Origin: an uncultured Bacteroides sp.
Lineage (GTDB): Bacteria; Bacteroidota; Bacteroidia; Bacteroidales; Bacteroidaceae
Reading direction: 5' to 3'
Assembly (NCBI RefSeq): GCF_963666545.1
Contig: NZ_OY762899.1
Location: forward strand, 124,001-188,000
DNA length: 64,000 nt
Under the pieces are notes generated by a model, which was given only the letters and a program-made list of their open reading frames with translations, was not told the origin of the DNA and made no database searches. Position numbers and translations under genes: made by a program. Positions 9,268-20,299 of this stretch are shown here, piece by piece. The first letter of the stretch is position 1, and each line of letters begins with the position of its first letter.

Positions 9268-11118
9268 TTACTTTTTATTTTTCGAACGTTCGCTCGTCAT
9301 GCGTTGTTGTTCTTTTTGCATATTCTCCAAGCGAGCTGCAAATCCTGTTTTCTTCTTTGGTTTTGCTTTTTTCACTTCCAGTTGAGCAAGCAACTTATCT
9401 TCATCGGTTACTTTGCGAAGAACAATCATGGTGATTACACTAATCAAAGTAGAGATAAAATAATAATAATTCAAACCGGCAGGATAATCGTTTAGAACGA
9501 ATAGGAACATAAGCGGCATCAAATACATCATCCATTTCATCGCTGCCATCTGTTGCTGTCCGGTATCTTGTTGAGACATCGTGAATTTTGTATTCAAGAT
9601 GTTCGTCACTGTCATCAGTAAACAGAATAAGCTTAGGTGATTTCCCATAAATGGAATATGGAACGGGAACGTCACAATGGCATCGTATGTTGAAAGGTCA
9701 TCAGCCCACAAGAAACTCTGTTGACGCAGTTCAATAGCACTAGGCACAAACATGAACAAAGCCATCAGAATAGGAAATTGCAGCAACATTGGTAGGCAAC
9801 CACCCATAGGGCTTACTCCATATTGGCTATAGAGTGACATCACCTCCTGTTGCTTCTTCATGGCATCCTCCTGTTTTGGATATTTCTGGTTGATAACATC
9901 TATCTGAGGCTTCAATACACGCATCTTAGCGGACGATAAGTAAGTCTTCCAAGTAGCGGGGAACACAACAACCTTCACAATGATCGTCATTAACAAGAGA
10001 ACGACTCCCATGCTCAATCCCCAGCTGGAAAGCCAGTCGAAGATATTAATCGTGAACCATTTGTTTATAGAACGTACAACAGGCCAGCCTAAATAAACTA
10101 AGTTATCCAACTCCCATTTATCATTACTATTGCGACCTTTATCATAAGCCTTCAACGTTTTATAATGATTCGGGCCGAAGTAAAAATGCAGTTGGGTGGG
10201 TTCAGCACCTTTGGGATCAAAGAAGGTACTCATCTGAGATGAATAACTTTTCAAATAGCCGCTACCTTCTTTTTCGATCTTTGTTTTTAATATGTTTTTG
10301 TCAAAGTCTTTATCGGCAATAACGACAGAAGAAAAGAATTGGTTTTTATAGCCAATCCAATCCAGGCGTTCAGCGACAGTTTTTTCTTCATCTTTTGAGG
10401 CAGAGAGATTGTTAGAATCGTCACCAGAATATTTGTATGTCAGGTCCGATAAGCGATTCTCGTATGTAAATCCACGTTCCAATTGACGAGCACGTTGAGA
10501 CCATTCCATATCTACATAATGCGTAGTAGACGAAAGTTTGTTGTCCATGCCTGTAGCTTTGATAGAGCAGTCCATCATATAGTTGCCTGCATGCAACGCA
10601 TAAGTGAAGTCAATGTAGCTGGTACTATCAGCAGCCAATCGCATGGTAACGCTACTATCCGTACGATTCACTGCTTCAAAGAAATAATTTTGCGTTTGGA
10701 GGGCTTCTTTTTTATTATAAAAATTGAAGTTCATCACTGCATCATCACCAGCAAAAAGAATCAACGGCTTTTTATCCTGCCCTTTATACTTTTTTAGTAA
10801 GGCCGAGTTTACGTACCCGCCCTTATTCGTAATTGTGACTTTAAGCAAATCATTTTCGATAGTGGTCACTTCTTCTTGTCCCTTGCTTGCATTATGAAAG
10901 ACAGAAGTTGAGTCAAGTACTACCTCTTCCTCTTTCTCATTGGCCAAAGCAGCTGTAGTTTTCGCTTTAAGTGATTCTTCGTGCTGTTGAACAATAGCAA
11001 TAGAGTCATTGTATCGCTTCAATGCGGCTTCTTCCTCTGAACTGGGTCGGCTCAGATAACTGAAACCTATAAGCAAAATACCAATTAAAACCAGACCTGT
11101 TATGGTGTTTTTATCCAT
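9268..11118 (-). CDS. yidC: Membrane protein insertase YidC
   Basis: A 616-residue inner-membrane insertase. It has an N-terminal membrane anchor at about residues 5-22 ([10 protein letters not shown]), a large periplasmic beta-domain at about 60-340, and the conserved five-helix insertase core at about 350-575, which contains [15 protein letters not shown] basic tail rich in Lys and Arg follows, as expected for binding ribosomes. It works alone or with Sec to insert membrane proteins. It follows pyrG by 30 bases, an order usual in Bacteroides, and the pair is probably co-transcribed. Length fits Bacteroidota YidC. Confidence 0.95.
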   Translation of the reverse strand: MDKNTITGLVLIGILLIGFSYLSRPSSEEEAALKRYNDSIAIVQQHEESLKAKTTAALANEKEEEVVLDSTSVFHNASKGQEEVTTIENDLLKVTITNKGGYVNSALLKKYKGQDKKPLILFAGDDAVMNFNFYNKKEALQTQNYFFEAVNRTDSSVTMRLAADSTSYIDFTYALHAGNYMMDCSIKATGMDNKLSSTTHYVDMEWSQRARQLERGFTYENRLSDLTYKYSGDDSNNLSASKDEEKTVAERLDWIGYKNQFFSSVVIADKDFDKNILKTKIEKEGSGYLKSYSSQMSTFFDPKGAEPTQLHFYFGPNHYKTLKAYDKGRNSNDKWELDNLVYLGWPVVRSINKWFTINIFDWLSSWGLSMGVVLLLMTIIVKVVVFPATWKTYLSSAKMRVLKPQIDVINQKYPKQEDAMKKQQEVMSLYSQYGVSPMGGCLPMLLQFPILMALFMFVPSAIELRQQSFLWADDLSTYDAIVTFPFHIPFMGNHLSLFCLLMTVTNILNTKFTMSQQDTGQQQMAAMKWMMYLMPLMFLFVLNDYPAGLNYYYFISTLISVITMIVLRKVTDEDKLLAQLEVKKAKPKKKTGFAARLENMQKEQQRMTSERSKNKK

Positions 11119-11148
11119 AAATAATTTATTATAATATTATGTTATTTC

Positions 11149-12762
<1,614 letters not shown>

Positions 12763-12903
12763 TTAATTAGTTGTTTACTACTCGTAAGCTAAGACTTAAA
12801 AAGCGCAAAATTATAAAAAAAAGAGGAAGAACACGGCTTTGGGCGAACAAATTATTAAAAAAAAGCAATTAATGCAAGAATAGCTAAGGGGGGATATTTT
12901 TAT

Positions 12904-12934
12904 TTTGTTATCTAAAGATTTTGATGTATTTTTG
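12904..12934 (+). promoter_or_regulatory. Bacteroides-type promoter of the DUF3078 gene
   Basis: TTTG at 12904-12907 and TATTTTTG at 12927-12934 are separated by 19 bases, matching the -33/-7 consensus. The ATG at 12953 follows at leader distance. An in-frame start at 12905 would lie inside this promoter. Confidence 0.6.
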
Positions 12935-12952
12935 CCCAAAACTCGAATATAT

Positions 12953-14323
12953 ATGAAGAATATTTATATACTTTTACTCTTCTCAATTGTTTTTTCTTCA
13001 TCAGTTGCAGCACAACGCACTTATAAAACTGCTAAAAAAGGTACGATAAGAAGTATTGATACCACAGGAAGAGACACTACTCATAGTTTATTATATCAGC
13101 ATTATTTCGGACAATTAGATTCATTAAACAATGATACTGTTTCGATGCGATTTATTGAATCAGATCCGGATTATTATAGATTGTTTGTTCCTATAGCTTA
13201 TTATTATTCACCCATCAGACAGGCTTCAGAAATGAGGTGGACTTTTCAAATGCCGAGTACTTTGCCGGATATAGGGTCGGGGCTTCTTACTTATAATGAA
13301 AGTTCCTTTACTAAAACAGAACGTGCAAATCGTATGGTGAATAACGTTTTGCTAAAATTATATGTAACTCACCCTGAAGTTGTTACTACTACTGAGAATA
13401 GTATCATGAGAAGGAAAGTGTTTCGTGAAGATATAAAAGTGAGAATGTCTTCTGAAGCGAAAGTGATGAAACTCTTTAAACCGGAAGGGGTAAAGGAAGA
13501 TGTTGGAAGAGCCGAGATGTTTATCCGTAAACCGAATTGGTGGACTACAGGCGGTAGCGGGTCTCTGCAAATAACTCAAAATTATATCTCTGGTAATTGG
13601 TATAAAGGTGGAGAAAGCACAAACTCTGTACTTGGAAATTTGAATTTGTACACCAATTACAATGATCGTGAAAAGATCCAGTTTGAAAATTTATTAGAAG
13701 CTAAGTTTGGGTTCAATACGGTCCCATCAGACACCGTACGTGAATATAGGATAAATACAGATGCCATACGCCTATATAGTAAATTAGGAATTCAAGCTGC
13801 CTCCAAATGGTATTATACTATTTCGGGAGAGTTTAACACACAGTTTGCTCGCAATTATAAAACGAATAGTAACACGGTAGTTTCAGCATTCATGGCTCCT
13901 GCTAACTTTATATTAAGTATTGGTATGGACTACAAGTTGAAAACAAAAAAAGTGAATCTTTCAGTCTTTATTTCTCCGGGGACTTATAATCTCCGCTATG
14001 TGGGTAGTAGTGATGTTGACGAAACAAATTTTGGTTTGGATGAAGGAAAGAGTGTATTGCATGATGTTGGTTCTAAGTTACAGACAACTCTTTCTTGGAC
14101 TATAATGCCTTCGGTTGTACTTGATTCCAGACTTTACTATTTTAGTAACTATAAAAAAGTAGAAGCCGAATGGGAAAATACATTCAATTTTGTGCTTAAT
14201 CGCTATCTCTCTACAAAACTTTTTGTACATGCGCGTTTTGACGATGGTTCTAAGCCTAGTGAGGGTTCCAGCTATTTCCAGCTTAAAGAATTGCTTAGCT
14301 TTGGCATAAACTATACTTGGTAA
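12953..14323 (+). CDS. DUF3078-domain outer-membrane-type protein
   Basis: A 456-residue protein with a clean signal peptide (residues 1-~21, ending S-S-V-A-A-Q). The C-terminal half (from G-S-G-S-L-Q-I-T-Q-N at about 195) has alternating beta strands and ends in a Tyr/Trp-rich strand N-Y-T-W, as outer-membrane barrels do. This matches the DUF3078 family of Bacteroidota, whose function is not established. The frame is open from 12905, but the first codons overlap a promoter-like pair of boxes, and the signal peptide begins properly at 12953. A cell-envelope role is inferred. Confidence 0.75.
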   Translation: MKNIYILLLFSIVFSSSVAAQRTYKTAKKGTIRSIDTTGRDTTHSLLYQHYFGQLDSLNNDTVSMRFIESDPDYYRLFVPIAYYYSPIRQASEMRWTFQMPSTLPDIGSGLLTYNESSFTKTERANRMVNNVLLKLYVTHPEVVTTTENSIMRRKVFREDIKVRMSSEAKVMKLFKPEGVKEDVGRAEMFIRKPNWWTTGGSGSLQITQNYISGNWYKGGESTNSVLGNLNLYTNYNDREKIQFENLLEAKFGFNTVPSDTVREYRINTDAIRLYSKLGIQAASKWYYTISGEFNTQFARNYKTNSNTVVSAFMAPANFILSIGMDYKLKTKKVNLSVFISPGTYNLRYVGSSDVDETNFGLDEGKSVLHDVGSKLQTTLSWTIMPSVVLDSRLYYFSNYKKVEAEWENTFNFVLNRYLSTKLFVHARFDDGSKPSEGSSYFQLKELLSFGINYTW

Positions 14324-14599
14324 AAGATTGCGATTGAGTCGACTGACTGTTTATCTATAATGAACGATCAAAGAGCGCCAACATATAGTAAAAGCTTTTT
14401 GTTCAAGCAAACATTTACCCGATTCTATGTTTCTATTTGATGCTAAATAAATTAATAATCTATCCTTTTTATATCCATATGTCCTATCTTATGTTACCGA
14501 ATAAGAATTTAACCCTTATTCGGTTTCTTTCTGCAAATAAATCTCTTGGTCTTAGAATAAAAAAAAGCATTTTATACAATACAAAAAACAGCTGAACGC
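14324..14599. other. Intergenic region with a small hairpin
   Basis: No coding frame is convincing here. A hairpin at 14497-14523 (arms CCGAATAAG and CTTATTCGG, 9-base loop) followed by a T-rich stretch may end the DUF3078 transcript. The rest is AT-rich and leads into the rseC-rnf promoter. Confidence 0.45.
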
Positions 14600-14629
14600 T
14601 TTGTAGTTTCCGAATTATAATTAAATTTG
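14600..14629 (+). promoter_or_regulatory. Promoter of the rseC-rnf operon
   Basis: TTTG at 14600-14603 and TAAATTTG at 14622-14629 with an 18-base spacer fit the Bacteroides -33/-7 pattern. Transcription would start about 20 bases before the ATG at 14659. Confidence 0.6.
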
Positions 14630-14658
14630 CCCCGATTTGTAATGTTGACTTTGCAAAA

Positions 14659-15081
14659 ATGGTAGATACGATCAAACATCAAGGTATTGTGGAAAACATA
14701 ATTGGCACTCAAGTATTTGTGAGAATCGTTCAGACGACAGGCTGTACTTCGTGTAGTGCTAAAGGTTATTGTTCTTCTTCTGAGAGCAAGGAGAAGGTTA
14801 TTGAAATTACGACTTCACCAGAGACTCTTTTTAAGCTTGGCGACAGAGTTACCGTAATCGGTGAAACTTCTATGGGGATGATGGCTGTACTTTGGGCTTT
14901 TATCATTCCGTTTATACTATTAATTACTTCTCTATTTACTCTCATGTTTGTAACGGATGGCAACGAGTTATTTTCTTCTTTGCTTTCCTTTGCTTTTCTG
15001 ATACCTTATTATCTTATTTTATGGATGAATAAGGAAAAGATGAAAAAGATTTTTTCATTTACTATAAAACCAATAAAATAA
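14659..15081 (+). CDS. rseC: RseC/SoxR-reducing-system-like membrane protein
   Basis: A 140-residue protein. The N-terminal soluble part (1-70) carries the family cysteine cluster T-G-C-T-S-C-S-A-K-G-Y-C at about residues 28-39. Two membrane helices follow at about 75-95 and 100-117, then a basic tail. In other bacteria RseC-like proteins accompany Rnf/Rsx complexes and are linked to SoxR reduction. Here the gene sits 7 bases upstream of rnfB and shares the promoter at 14600-14629, so it is the first gene of the rnf operon. A redox or Fe-S role in assembly or maintenance of the complex is inference. Confidence 0.85.
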   Translation: MVDTIKHQGIVENIIGTQVFVRIVQTTGCTSCSAKGYCSSSESKEKVIEITTSPETLFKLGDRVTVIGETSMGMMAVLWAFIIPFILLITSLFTLMFVTDGNELFSSLLSFAFLIPYYLILWMNKEKMKKIFSFTIKPIK

Positions 15082-15088
15082 CTAATTT

Positions 15089-15955
15089 ATGAATTTGATT
15101 CTGATGGCAGTGATTTCATTGGGAGCTATTGCGCTTATTTCAGCCGTAATATTATATGTAGCTTCCAAGAAATTTGCTGTATATGAAGATCCGCGTATTG
15201 CTAAGGTGTCTGAGGTATTACCTCAAGCCAACTGCGGAGGTTGTGGCTATCCGGGATGCAGTGGCTTTGCTGATGCTTGTGTGAAAGCAGATTCGCTTGA
15301 TGGTAAATTTTGTCCGGTAGGAGGGCAACCCGTAATGGCCGAGGTGGCGTCTATTCTTGGATTGAACGCTGAAGCTGCAGAACCAATGATTGCGGTGGTA
15401 AGATGTAACGGAACTTGCGAATACCGTCCTCATCTTAACATGTATGATGGTGCAAAGAGTTGCGCCATTGCTGCTTCTCTTTATGGTGGGGAAACCGGCT
15501 GTAGTTATGGTTGTTTAGGTTGTGGCGATTGCGTTGAAGTATGTCCGTTTGATGCTATTCACATGAATTCCGAGACTGGCTTACCTGAGGTCGATGAAGA
15601 TAAATGTACCGCTTGCAATGCATGTGTTAAAGCTTGCCCGAAGATGCTTATTGAGCTTCGTGCCAAAGGCAAAAAATCACGCCGTGTTTATGTATCTTGC
15701 ATGAATAAAGATAAAGGCGCACTTACACGTAAGTCATGCGAGGTAGGCTGCATAGGTTGTAGCAAGTGTGTGAAAGTTTGTCCTTTCGAAGCTATAACGG
15801 TGACCAACAATCTTGCTTACATTGACTATGACAAATGCAAATCGTGTCGCAAGTGCGTAGAAGTTTGCCCTCAACATACTATTATTGAAGTTAATTTCCC
15901 TCCTCGTAAACTCAAAGAAGAGGTACTGGAAATGGCTTCGATTGCTGAAGCATAA
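15089..15955 (+). CDS. rnfB: Rnf complex subunit B (Fe-S protein)
   Basis: A 288-residue subunit that accepts electrons from ferredoxin in the Rnf ferredoxin:NAD+ oxidoreductase. An N-terminal membrane anchor (about residues 3-27) is followed by the Fes domain, with C-G-G-C-G-Y-P-G-C at about 49-57. Four CxxCxxCxxxCP ferredoxin motifs follow (C-L-G-C-G-D-C, C-T-A-C-N-A-C, C-I-G-C-S-K-C, C-K-S-C-R-K-C). That predicts up to five 4Fe-4S clusters, more than in the short enterobacterial RsxB. It is the second gene of the operon. Confidence 0.95.
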   Translation: MNLILMAVISLGAIALISAVILYVASKKFAVYEDPRIAKVSEVLPQANCGGCGYPGCSGFADACVKADSLDGKFCPVGGQPVMAEVASILGLNAEAAEPMIAVVRCNGTCEYRPHLNMYDGAKSCAIAASLYGGETGCSYGCLGCGDCVEVCPFDAIHMNSETGLPEVDEDKCTACNACVKACPKMLIELRAKGKKSRRVYVSCMNKDKGALTRKSCEVGCIGCSKCVKVCPFEAITVTNNLAYIDYDKCKSCRKCVEVCPQHTIIEVNFPPRKLKEEVLEMASIAEA

Positions 15956-15991
15956 TTAAATGAATCATAAACAGATTAAATATATAAATGT

Positions 15992-17326
15992 ATGTTGAAG
16001 ACATTTTCAATTGGTGGAGTTCATCCGCACGAAAATAAACTTTCAGCGCATCAGCCTATTCTAACGGCAGCTATTCCTGAAAAGGCCGTTATCTTATTGG
16101 GACAACACATTGGGGCTCCGGCTAAACCCGTTGTCGCTAAAGGAGACGTTGTGAAGGTAGGAACAAAAATAGCCGAAGCAAACGGATTTGTTTCAGCTGC
16201 CATTCATTCTTCCGTAAGTGGAAAAGTGACTAAAATAGATGCGATTGTTGATGCGAGCGGTTATGCGAAACCGGCTATCTTCATTGACGTGGAAGGTGAT
16301 GAGTGGGAAGAAACGATTAATCGCACAACGGCATTAGTAAGAGACTGCAACTTCACCGCTGAAGAGATTGTGAAGAAAATTGCAGAAGCAGGTATTGTTG
16401 GCCTTGGTGGAGCTTGTTTTCCTACACAAGTAAAGCTGTGCCCTCCTCCTGCATTTAAAGCCGAATGTTTGGTTATTAATGCTGTGGAGTGTGAACCTTA
16501 TCTTACGGCAGACCACCAACTGATGTTGGAACATGCCGAAGAAATTATGGTGGGAGTGTGTATATTGATGAAAGCGGTAAAAGTAAATAAGGCGTTTATC
16601 GGTATTGAGAACAATAAACAGGATGCCATCCAACTAATGACTAAGGTTGCTTCACGCTATGCGGGGATTAACGTAGTGCCTTTGAAAGTGAAGTATCCGC
16701 AGGGAGGTGAGAAGCAGTTAATAGACGCTATCATTTCTCGTCAGGTAGGTAGTGGCGCGCTTCCTATCTCTACCGGAGCTGTTGTTCAAAATGTAGGAAC
16801 TGCATTTGCAGTGTATGAAGCTGTACAAAAAAACAAACCTCTTCTGGAACGTGTGATAACTGTAACTGGTAAGTCACTAGCCAAACCATCCAATTTTTTA
16901 GCTCGTATCGGTACTCCTATGAAGCAGCTGATTGAAGCTTGTGGCGGATTACCCGAAGATACGGGAAAGATTATAGGCGGTGGCCCGATGATGGGTAAGG
17001 CACTTGTGAATACAGACGTGCCTACTGCCAAAGGTAGTTCGGGCATTTTGATTATGACGAACAAAGAATCTAAGCGTGGAGAAGTTCGTAATTGCATTCG
17101 CTGCTCAAAGTGCGTTAGTGTTTGCCCCATGGGTTTAGAACCCTATTTGCTTGGTGCATTGGCTGAAAATATAGATTTCGAGAGAATGGAAAAAGAAAAA
17201 ATCATGGATTGTATTGAGTGTGGCTCTTGCCAATTCACTTGCCCCACAAACCGCCCTTTGCTCGATTATTGCCGTTTGGGCAAGTCGAAAGTAGGTACAA
17301 TGATTCGTGCACGACAAGCTAAATAA
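15992..17326 (+). CDS. rnfC: Rnf complex subunit C
   Basis: A 444-residue peripheral subunit carrying the NADH/FMN site and two 4Fe-4S clusters. It starts K-T-F-S-I-G-G-V-H-P-H-E-N-K, the family signature. The FMN/NAD loop G-L-G-G-A-C-F-P-T is at about residues 137-145, and the cluster motifs C-I-R-C-S-K-C and C-I-E-C-G-S-C lie at about 369-413. It passes electrons between NAD(H) and the membrane subunits. It is 36 bases after rnfB and 9 before rnfD. Length is normal for the compact form without a repeat tail. Confidence 0.95.
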   Translation: MLKTFSIGGVHPHENKLSAHQPILTAAIPEKAVILLGQHIGAPAKPVVAKGDVVKVGTKIAEANGFVSAAIHSSVSGKVTKIDAIVDASGYAKPAIFIDVEGDEWEETINRTTALVRDCNFTAEEIVKKIAEAGIVGLGGACFPTQVKLCPPPAFKAECLVINAVECEPYLTADHQLMLEHAEEIMVGVCILMKAVKVNKAFIGIENNKQDAIQLMTKVASRYAGINVVPLKVKYPQGGEKQLIDAIISRQVGSGALPISTGAVVQNVGTAFAVYEAVQKNKPLLERVITVTGKSLAKPSNFLARIGTPMKQLIEACGGLPEDTGKIIGGGPMMGKALVNTDVPTAKGSSGILIMTNKESKRGEVRNCIRCSKCVSVCPMGLEPYLLGALAENIDFERMEKEKIMDCIECGSCQFTCPTNRPLLDYCRLGKSKVGTMIRARQAK

Positions 17327-17335
17327 TAACGAAGT

Positions 17336-18331
17336 ATGGAAAATAAATTAATAATATCACTTTCTCCGCATATTCATAATGGAGACAGCGTCGAAAAGAA
17401 CATGTATGGAGTGCTTATTGCACTTGTTCCTGCTTTCATTGTATCGCTGATTTACTTTGGGTTGGGTGCCCTCATTGTCACTGTTACTTCCGTTATTGCA
17501 TGCTTGTTCTTTGAATGGGCCATTGGCAAATACATCATGAAGCGTGAAAACTCAACCATTTACGATGGATCGGCCGCCATTACAGGTGTTTTGTTGGCAT
17601 TTAACTTACCATCGAATCTACCTGTTTGGATTATTATTCTCGGAGCTTTGTTTGCCATTGGAGTGAGTAAGATGTCGTTTGGCGGACTAGGTAACAACCC
17701 CTTTAATCCGGCTTTGGCGGGACGTGTTTTTTTGTTGCTCTCTTTTCCTGTTCAGATGACCACGTGGCCAAAAATTGGACAGTTGACTTCATACATTGAT
17801 GCCGAAACAGCTGCTACGCCACTTTCTATAATGAAAGGAGTTATTAAAGGAGCACCAGGATTTTCACTTGATCAACTTCCCGATGCTTTTAATTTGTTTA
17901 TCGGTAACAATGGAGGTTGTTTAGGTGAAGTAAGTGCGGCCGCTTTGCTTATCGGTCTGATTTATATGTTGATGAAAAGAATTATCACTTGGCACATACC
18001 GGGATCTATTTTCATTACAGTTACTGTTTTCTCCGGAATCATGTATTTAGTGAATCCTCAGATCTATGTATCACCTGTAACCCAATTGCTTTCGGGTGGA
18101 CTGATGTTGGGTGCTATATTTATGGCAACAGACTATGTCACTTCACCTATGACGAATAAAGGAATGCTTATCTATGGAGTTTGTATTGGCCTTCTGACAG
18201 TTATTATTCGTCTTTTTGGAGCCTATCCCGAAGGAATGTCATTTGCCATTCTTATTATGAACGCCTTCACTCCGTTAATTAATACATATTGCAAACCTAA
18301 ACGCTTTGGGGAGGTGGCAAAGAAGAAATGA
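17336..18331 (+). CDS. rnfD: Rnf complex subunit D
   Basis: A 331-residue membrane subunit with about nine hydrophobic helices. The start K-L-I-I-S-L-S-P-H-I-H and the motif G-N-N-P-F-N-P-A-L-A-G-R-V (about 120-132) are typical. The flavin-attachment region appears as A-A-T-P-L-S near residue 160, where RnfD/NqrB proteins bind FMN to a threonine; the usual SGAT is changed to A-A-T here. The stop overlaps the rnfG start by four bases, which indicates translational coupling. Confidence 0.95.
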   Translation: MENKLIISLSPHIHNGDSVEKNMYGVLIALVPAFIVSLIYFGLGALIVTVTSVIACLFFEWAIGKYIMKRENSTIYDGSAAITGVLLAFNLPSNLPVWIIILGALFAIGVSKMSFGGLGNNPFNPALAGRVFLLLSFPVQMTTWPKIGQLTSYIDAETAATPLSIMKGVIKGAPGFSLDQLPDAFNLFIGNNGGCLGEVSAAALLIGLIYMLMKRIITWHIPGSIFITVTVFSGIMYLVNPQIYVSPVTQLLSGGLMLGAIFMATDYVTSPMTNKGMLIYGVCIGLLTVIIRLFGAYPEGMSFAILIMNAFTPLINTYCKPKRFGEVAKKK

Positions 18332-18978
18332 AAAAGCTAGAATCATCTCTAAAGAATATGTTGCTGGTACTCACAGGAGTAACAGCTTTATCGGTTGCTC
18401 TGTTGGCCTATGTGAATGAATTGACCAAAGAGCCAATCGCAGATGCTAACGCTAAAGCGCTAAATGAAGCATTAAAGAGTGTAGTACCATCGTTTACTAA
18501 TAATCCGGTGGCTGAGTGTGATACCATTTTTAGTGAAAAAGACGGTAAGAAGATTGTCGATTTCATTGTGTATCCGGCTAAAGATGGAGAAAAAGTTGTT
18601 GGTACTGCAGTAGAATCAAAATCACTTGGTTTTGGTGGAGAGCTGAAGGTGCTTGTTGGTTTTGATGCCGAAGGGAAAATCTATAACTACTCTTTATTGG
18701 CACATTCTGAAACTCCGGGCTTGGGTTCAAAAGCTGCCGATTGGTTTAAGGAAGGTGGCAAGGGAAGTATCAAAGGAATGAATCCGGGTGAAAAGCCTCT
18801 GGCAGTAAGCAAAGATGGTGGTGAGGTAGATGCAATTACCGCATCAACTATCACATCCAGAGCCTTCTTGAAAGCAGTGAATGCCGCTTATGAGGCTTAT
18901 AAAGGAAATGGCTCTACTAACGCCACTTCAGGTGCTACACAACATGTTGAACACACTGATTCTGTCAGTGCTAATTAA
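18328..18978 (+). CDS. rnfG: Rnf complex subunit G
   Basis: A 216-residue subunit with a single N-terminal membrane helix (about 9-27) and a periplasmic FMN-binding domain. The covalent FMN site is in D-A-I-T-A-S-T-I-T-S at about residues 169-178; the threonine in this S/T-x-A/S-T position carries the flavin in the family. The region G-L-G-S-K-A-A-D-W-F is also conserved. Its start overlaps rnfD by four bases. The C-terminal ~20 residues are low-complexity and variable. Confidence 0.93.
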   Translation: MKKLESSLKNMLLVLTGVTALSVALLAYVNELTKEPIADANAKALNEALKSVVPSFTNNPVAECDTIFSEKDGKKIVDFIVYPAKDGEKVVGTAVESKSLGFGGELKVLVGFDAEGKIYNYSLLAHSETPGLGSKAADWFKEGGKGSIKGMNPGEKPLAVSKDGGEVDAITASTITSRAFLKAVNAAYEAYKGNGSTNATSGATQHVEHTDSVSAN

Positions 18979-18995
18979 TTAAAGGAGTATTGAAT

Positions 18996-19580
18996 ATGAA
19001 TAATTTTAAAGTATTGATGAACGGGATTGTGAAAGAGAATCCCACGTTTGTGCTCCTGCTTGGTATGTGTCCCACTTTAGGAACGACCTCTTCTGCCATT
19101 AACGGTATGGGAATGGGGCTTGCTACAGCATTTGTGCTTATTTGCTCTAATGTGGTAATATCAAGCATCAAGAATTTGATTCCTGATATGGTGCGCATTC
19201 CCGCATTTGTAGTCGTTATAGCTTCATTTGTAACTTTGTTGCAGATGGTTATGCAAGCTTATGTGCCCGCTCTTTATGCCACTTTGGGGTTATTTATCCC
19301 ATTGATTGTTGTAAACTGTATTTTGCTGGGCCGTGCTGAAGCTTTTGCTGCTAAAAATAATCCATTGGTTTCTTTGTTTGATGGTGTCGGAATGGGATTG
19401 GGTTTTACTATTGCACTAACGCTTTTGGGAGCTATTCGCGAACTACTAGGCACCGGAAAAGTCTTCAATCTCATTATTTTCCCCGAAGGATATGGTATGC
19501 TTGTTTTCGTTCTTGCACCGGGTGCTTTTATTGCACTTGGTTACCTTATTGCTTTAATTAATCGCTTGAAGAAAGCCTAA
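18996..19580 (+). CDS. rnfE: Rnf complex subunit E
   Basis: A 194-residue six-helix membrane subunit. The conserved N-P-T-F-V-L-L-L-G-M-C-P-T-L-G at about residues 15-29 contains the membrane cysteine that, with its counterpart in RnfA, binds the intramembrane iron centre. The ATG at 18996 is preceded by AGGAG at the right distance; a TTG at 18990 is possible but less likely. It pairs with RnfA, a homologous subunit inserted in the opposite orientation, to form the channel part. Confidence 0.94.
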   Translation: MNNFKVLMNGIVKENPTFVLLLGMCPTLGTTSSAINGMGMGLATAFVLICSNVVISSIKNLIPDMVRIPAFVVVIASFVTLLQMVMQAYVPALYATLGLFIPLIVVNCILLGRAEAFAAKNNPLVSLFDGVGMGLGFTIALTLLGAIRELLGTGKVFNLIIFPEGYGMLVFVLAPGAFIALGYLIALINRLKKA

Positions 19581-19600
19581 TCGTTTAAACTCAAAATAGT

Positions 19601-20173
19601 ATGGAATATATATTGATATTCATTTCGGCAATTTTTGTGAATAACATTGTGTTGTCTCAGTTCCTAGGCATTTGCCCCTTCCTGGGAGTGTCTAAGAAGG
19701 TAGAAACAGCACTAGGCATGGGTGCTGCGGTTGCTTTTGTATTAACAATAGCTACCATCGTAACATTCCTGATACAAAAGTTTGTTCTCGATGCCTTTGG
19801 TCTGCAATATTTGCAAACGATTACTTTTATCCTTGTTATTGCTGCCTTGGTACAGATGGTAGAGATTATCCTAAAGAAAGTTTCTCCCGCACTTTATCAG
19901 GCACTAGGGGTCTTTCTTCCGTTGATCACAACTAACTGCTGCATTCTTGGGGTGGCCATTCTGGTTATTCAAAAAGACTTCAATTTGCTTACAGGCGTAG
20001 TTTATGCTTTCTCCACTGCATTAGGTTTTGGATTGGCCTTGGTTATTTTTGCGGGACTTCGTGAACAGATGAGCTTGGTGAAGATACCTAAAGGGATGGA
20101 AGGCACGCCAATAGCACTCATTACAGCAGGTCTTCTTGCCATGGCATTTATGGGATTCTCCGGCGTTGTATAA
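19601..20173 (+). CDS. rnfA: Rnf complex subunit A
   Basis: A 190-residue six-helix membrane protein homologous to RnfE. The signature N-N-I-V-L-S-Q-F-L-G-I-C-P-F-L-G at about 14-29 and the second cysteine-containing segment T-T-N-C-C-I-L-G at about 109-116 are intact. With RnfE it forms the electron-carrying core. It is the last gene of the rnf operon; the shared terminator at 20245-20274 follows. Confidence 0.95.
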   Translation: MEYILIFISAIFVNNIVLSQFLGICPFLGVSKKVETALGMGAAVAFVLTIATIVTFLIQKFVLDAFGLQYLQTITFILVIAALVQMVEIILKKVSPALYQALGVFLPLITTNCCILGVAILVIQKDFNLLTGVVYAFSTALGFGLALVIFAGLREQMSLVKIPKGMEGTPIALITAGLLAMAFMGFSGVV

Positions 20174-20244
20174 TTGTAGCTTTAAAATATTTCTATCCGA
20201 AGTTGTATAGCAATATAATACAGGATAGATGAGAGAGATTCAAG

Positions 20245-20274
20245 AAGAGGGTGTAGAAAAATCTACGCCCTCTT
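20245..20274. terminator. Bidirectional terminator between rnfA and thiD
   Basis: Arms 20245-20257 and 20262-20274 pair over 13 positions, one of them G.U, with a 4-base loop and T/A runs on both sides. It can stop rnfA (+) and thiD (-), which converge here. Confidence 0.85.
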
Positions 20275-20299
20275 TTCATAAGTAATAGAAATCATTCTT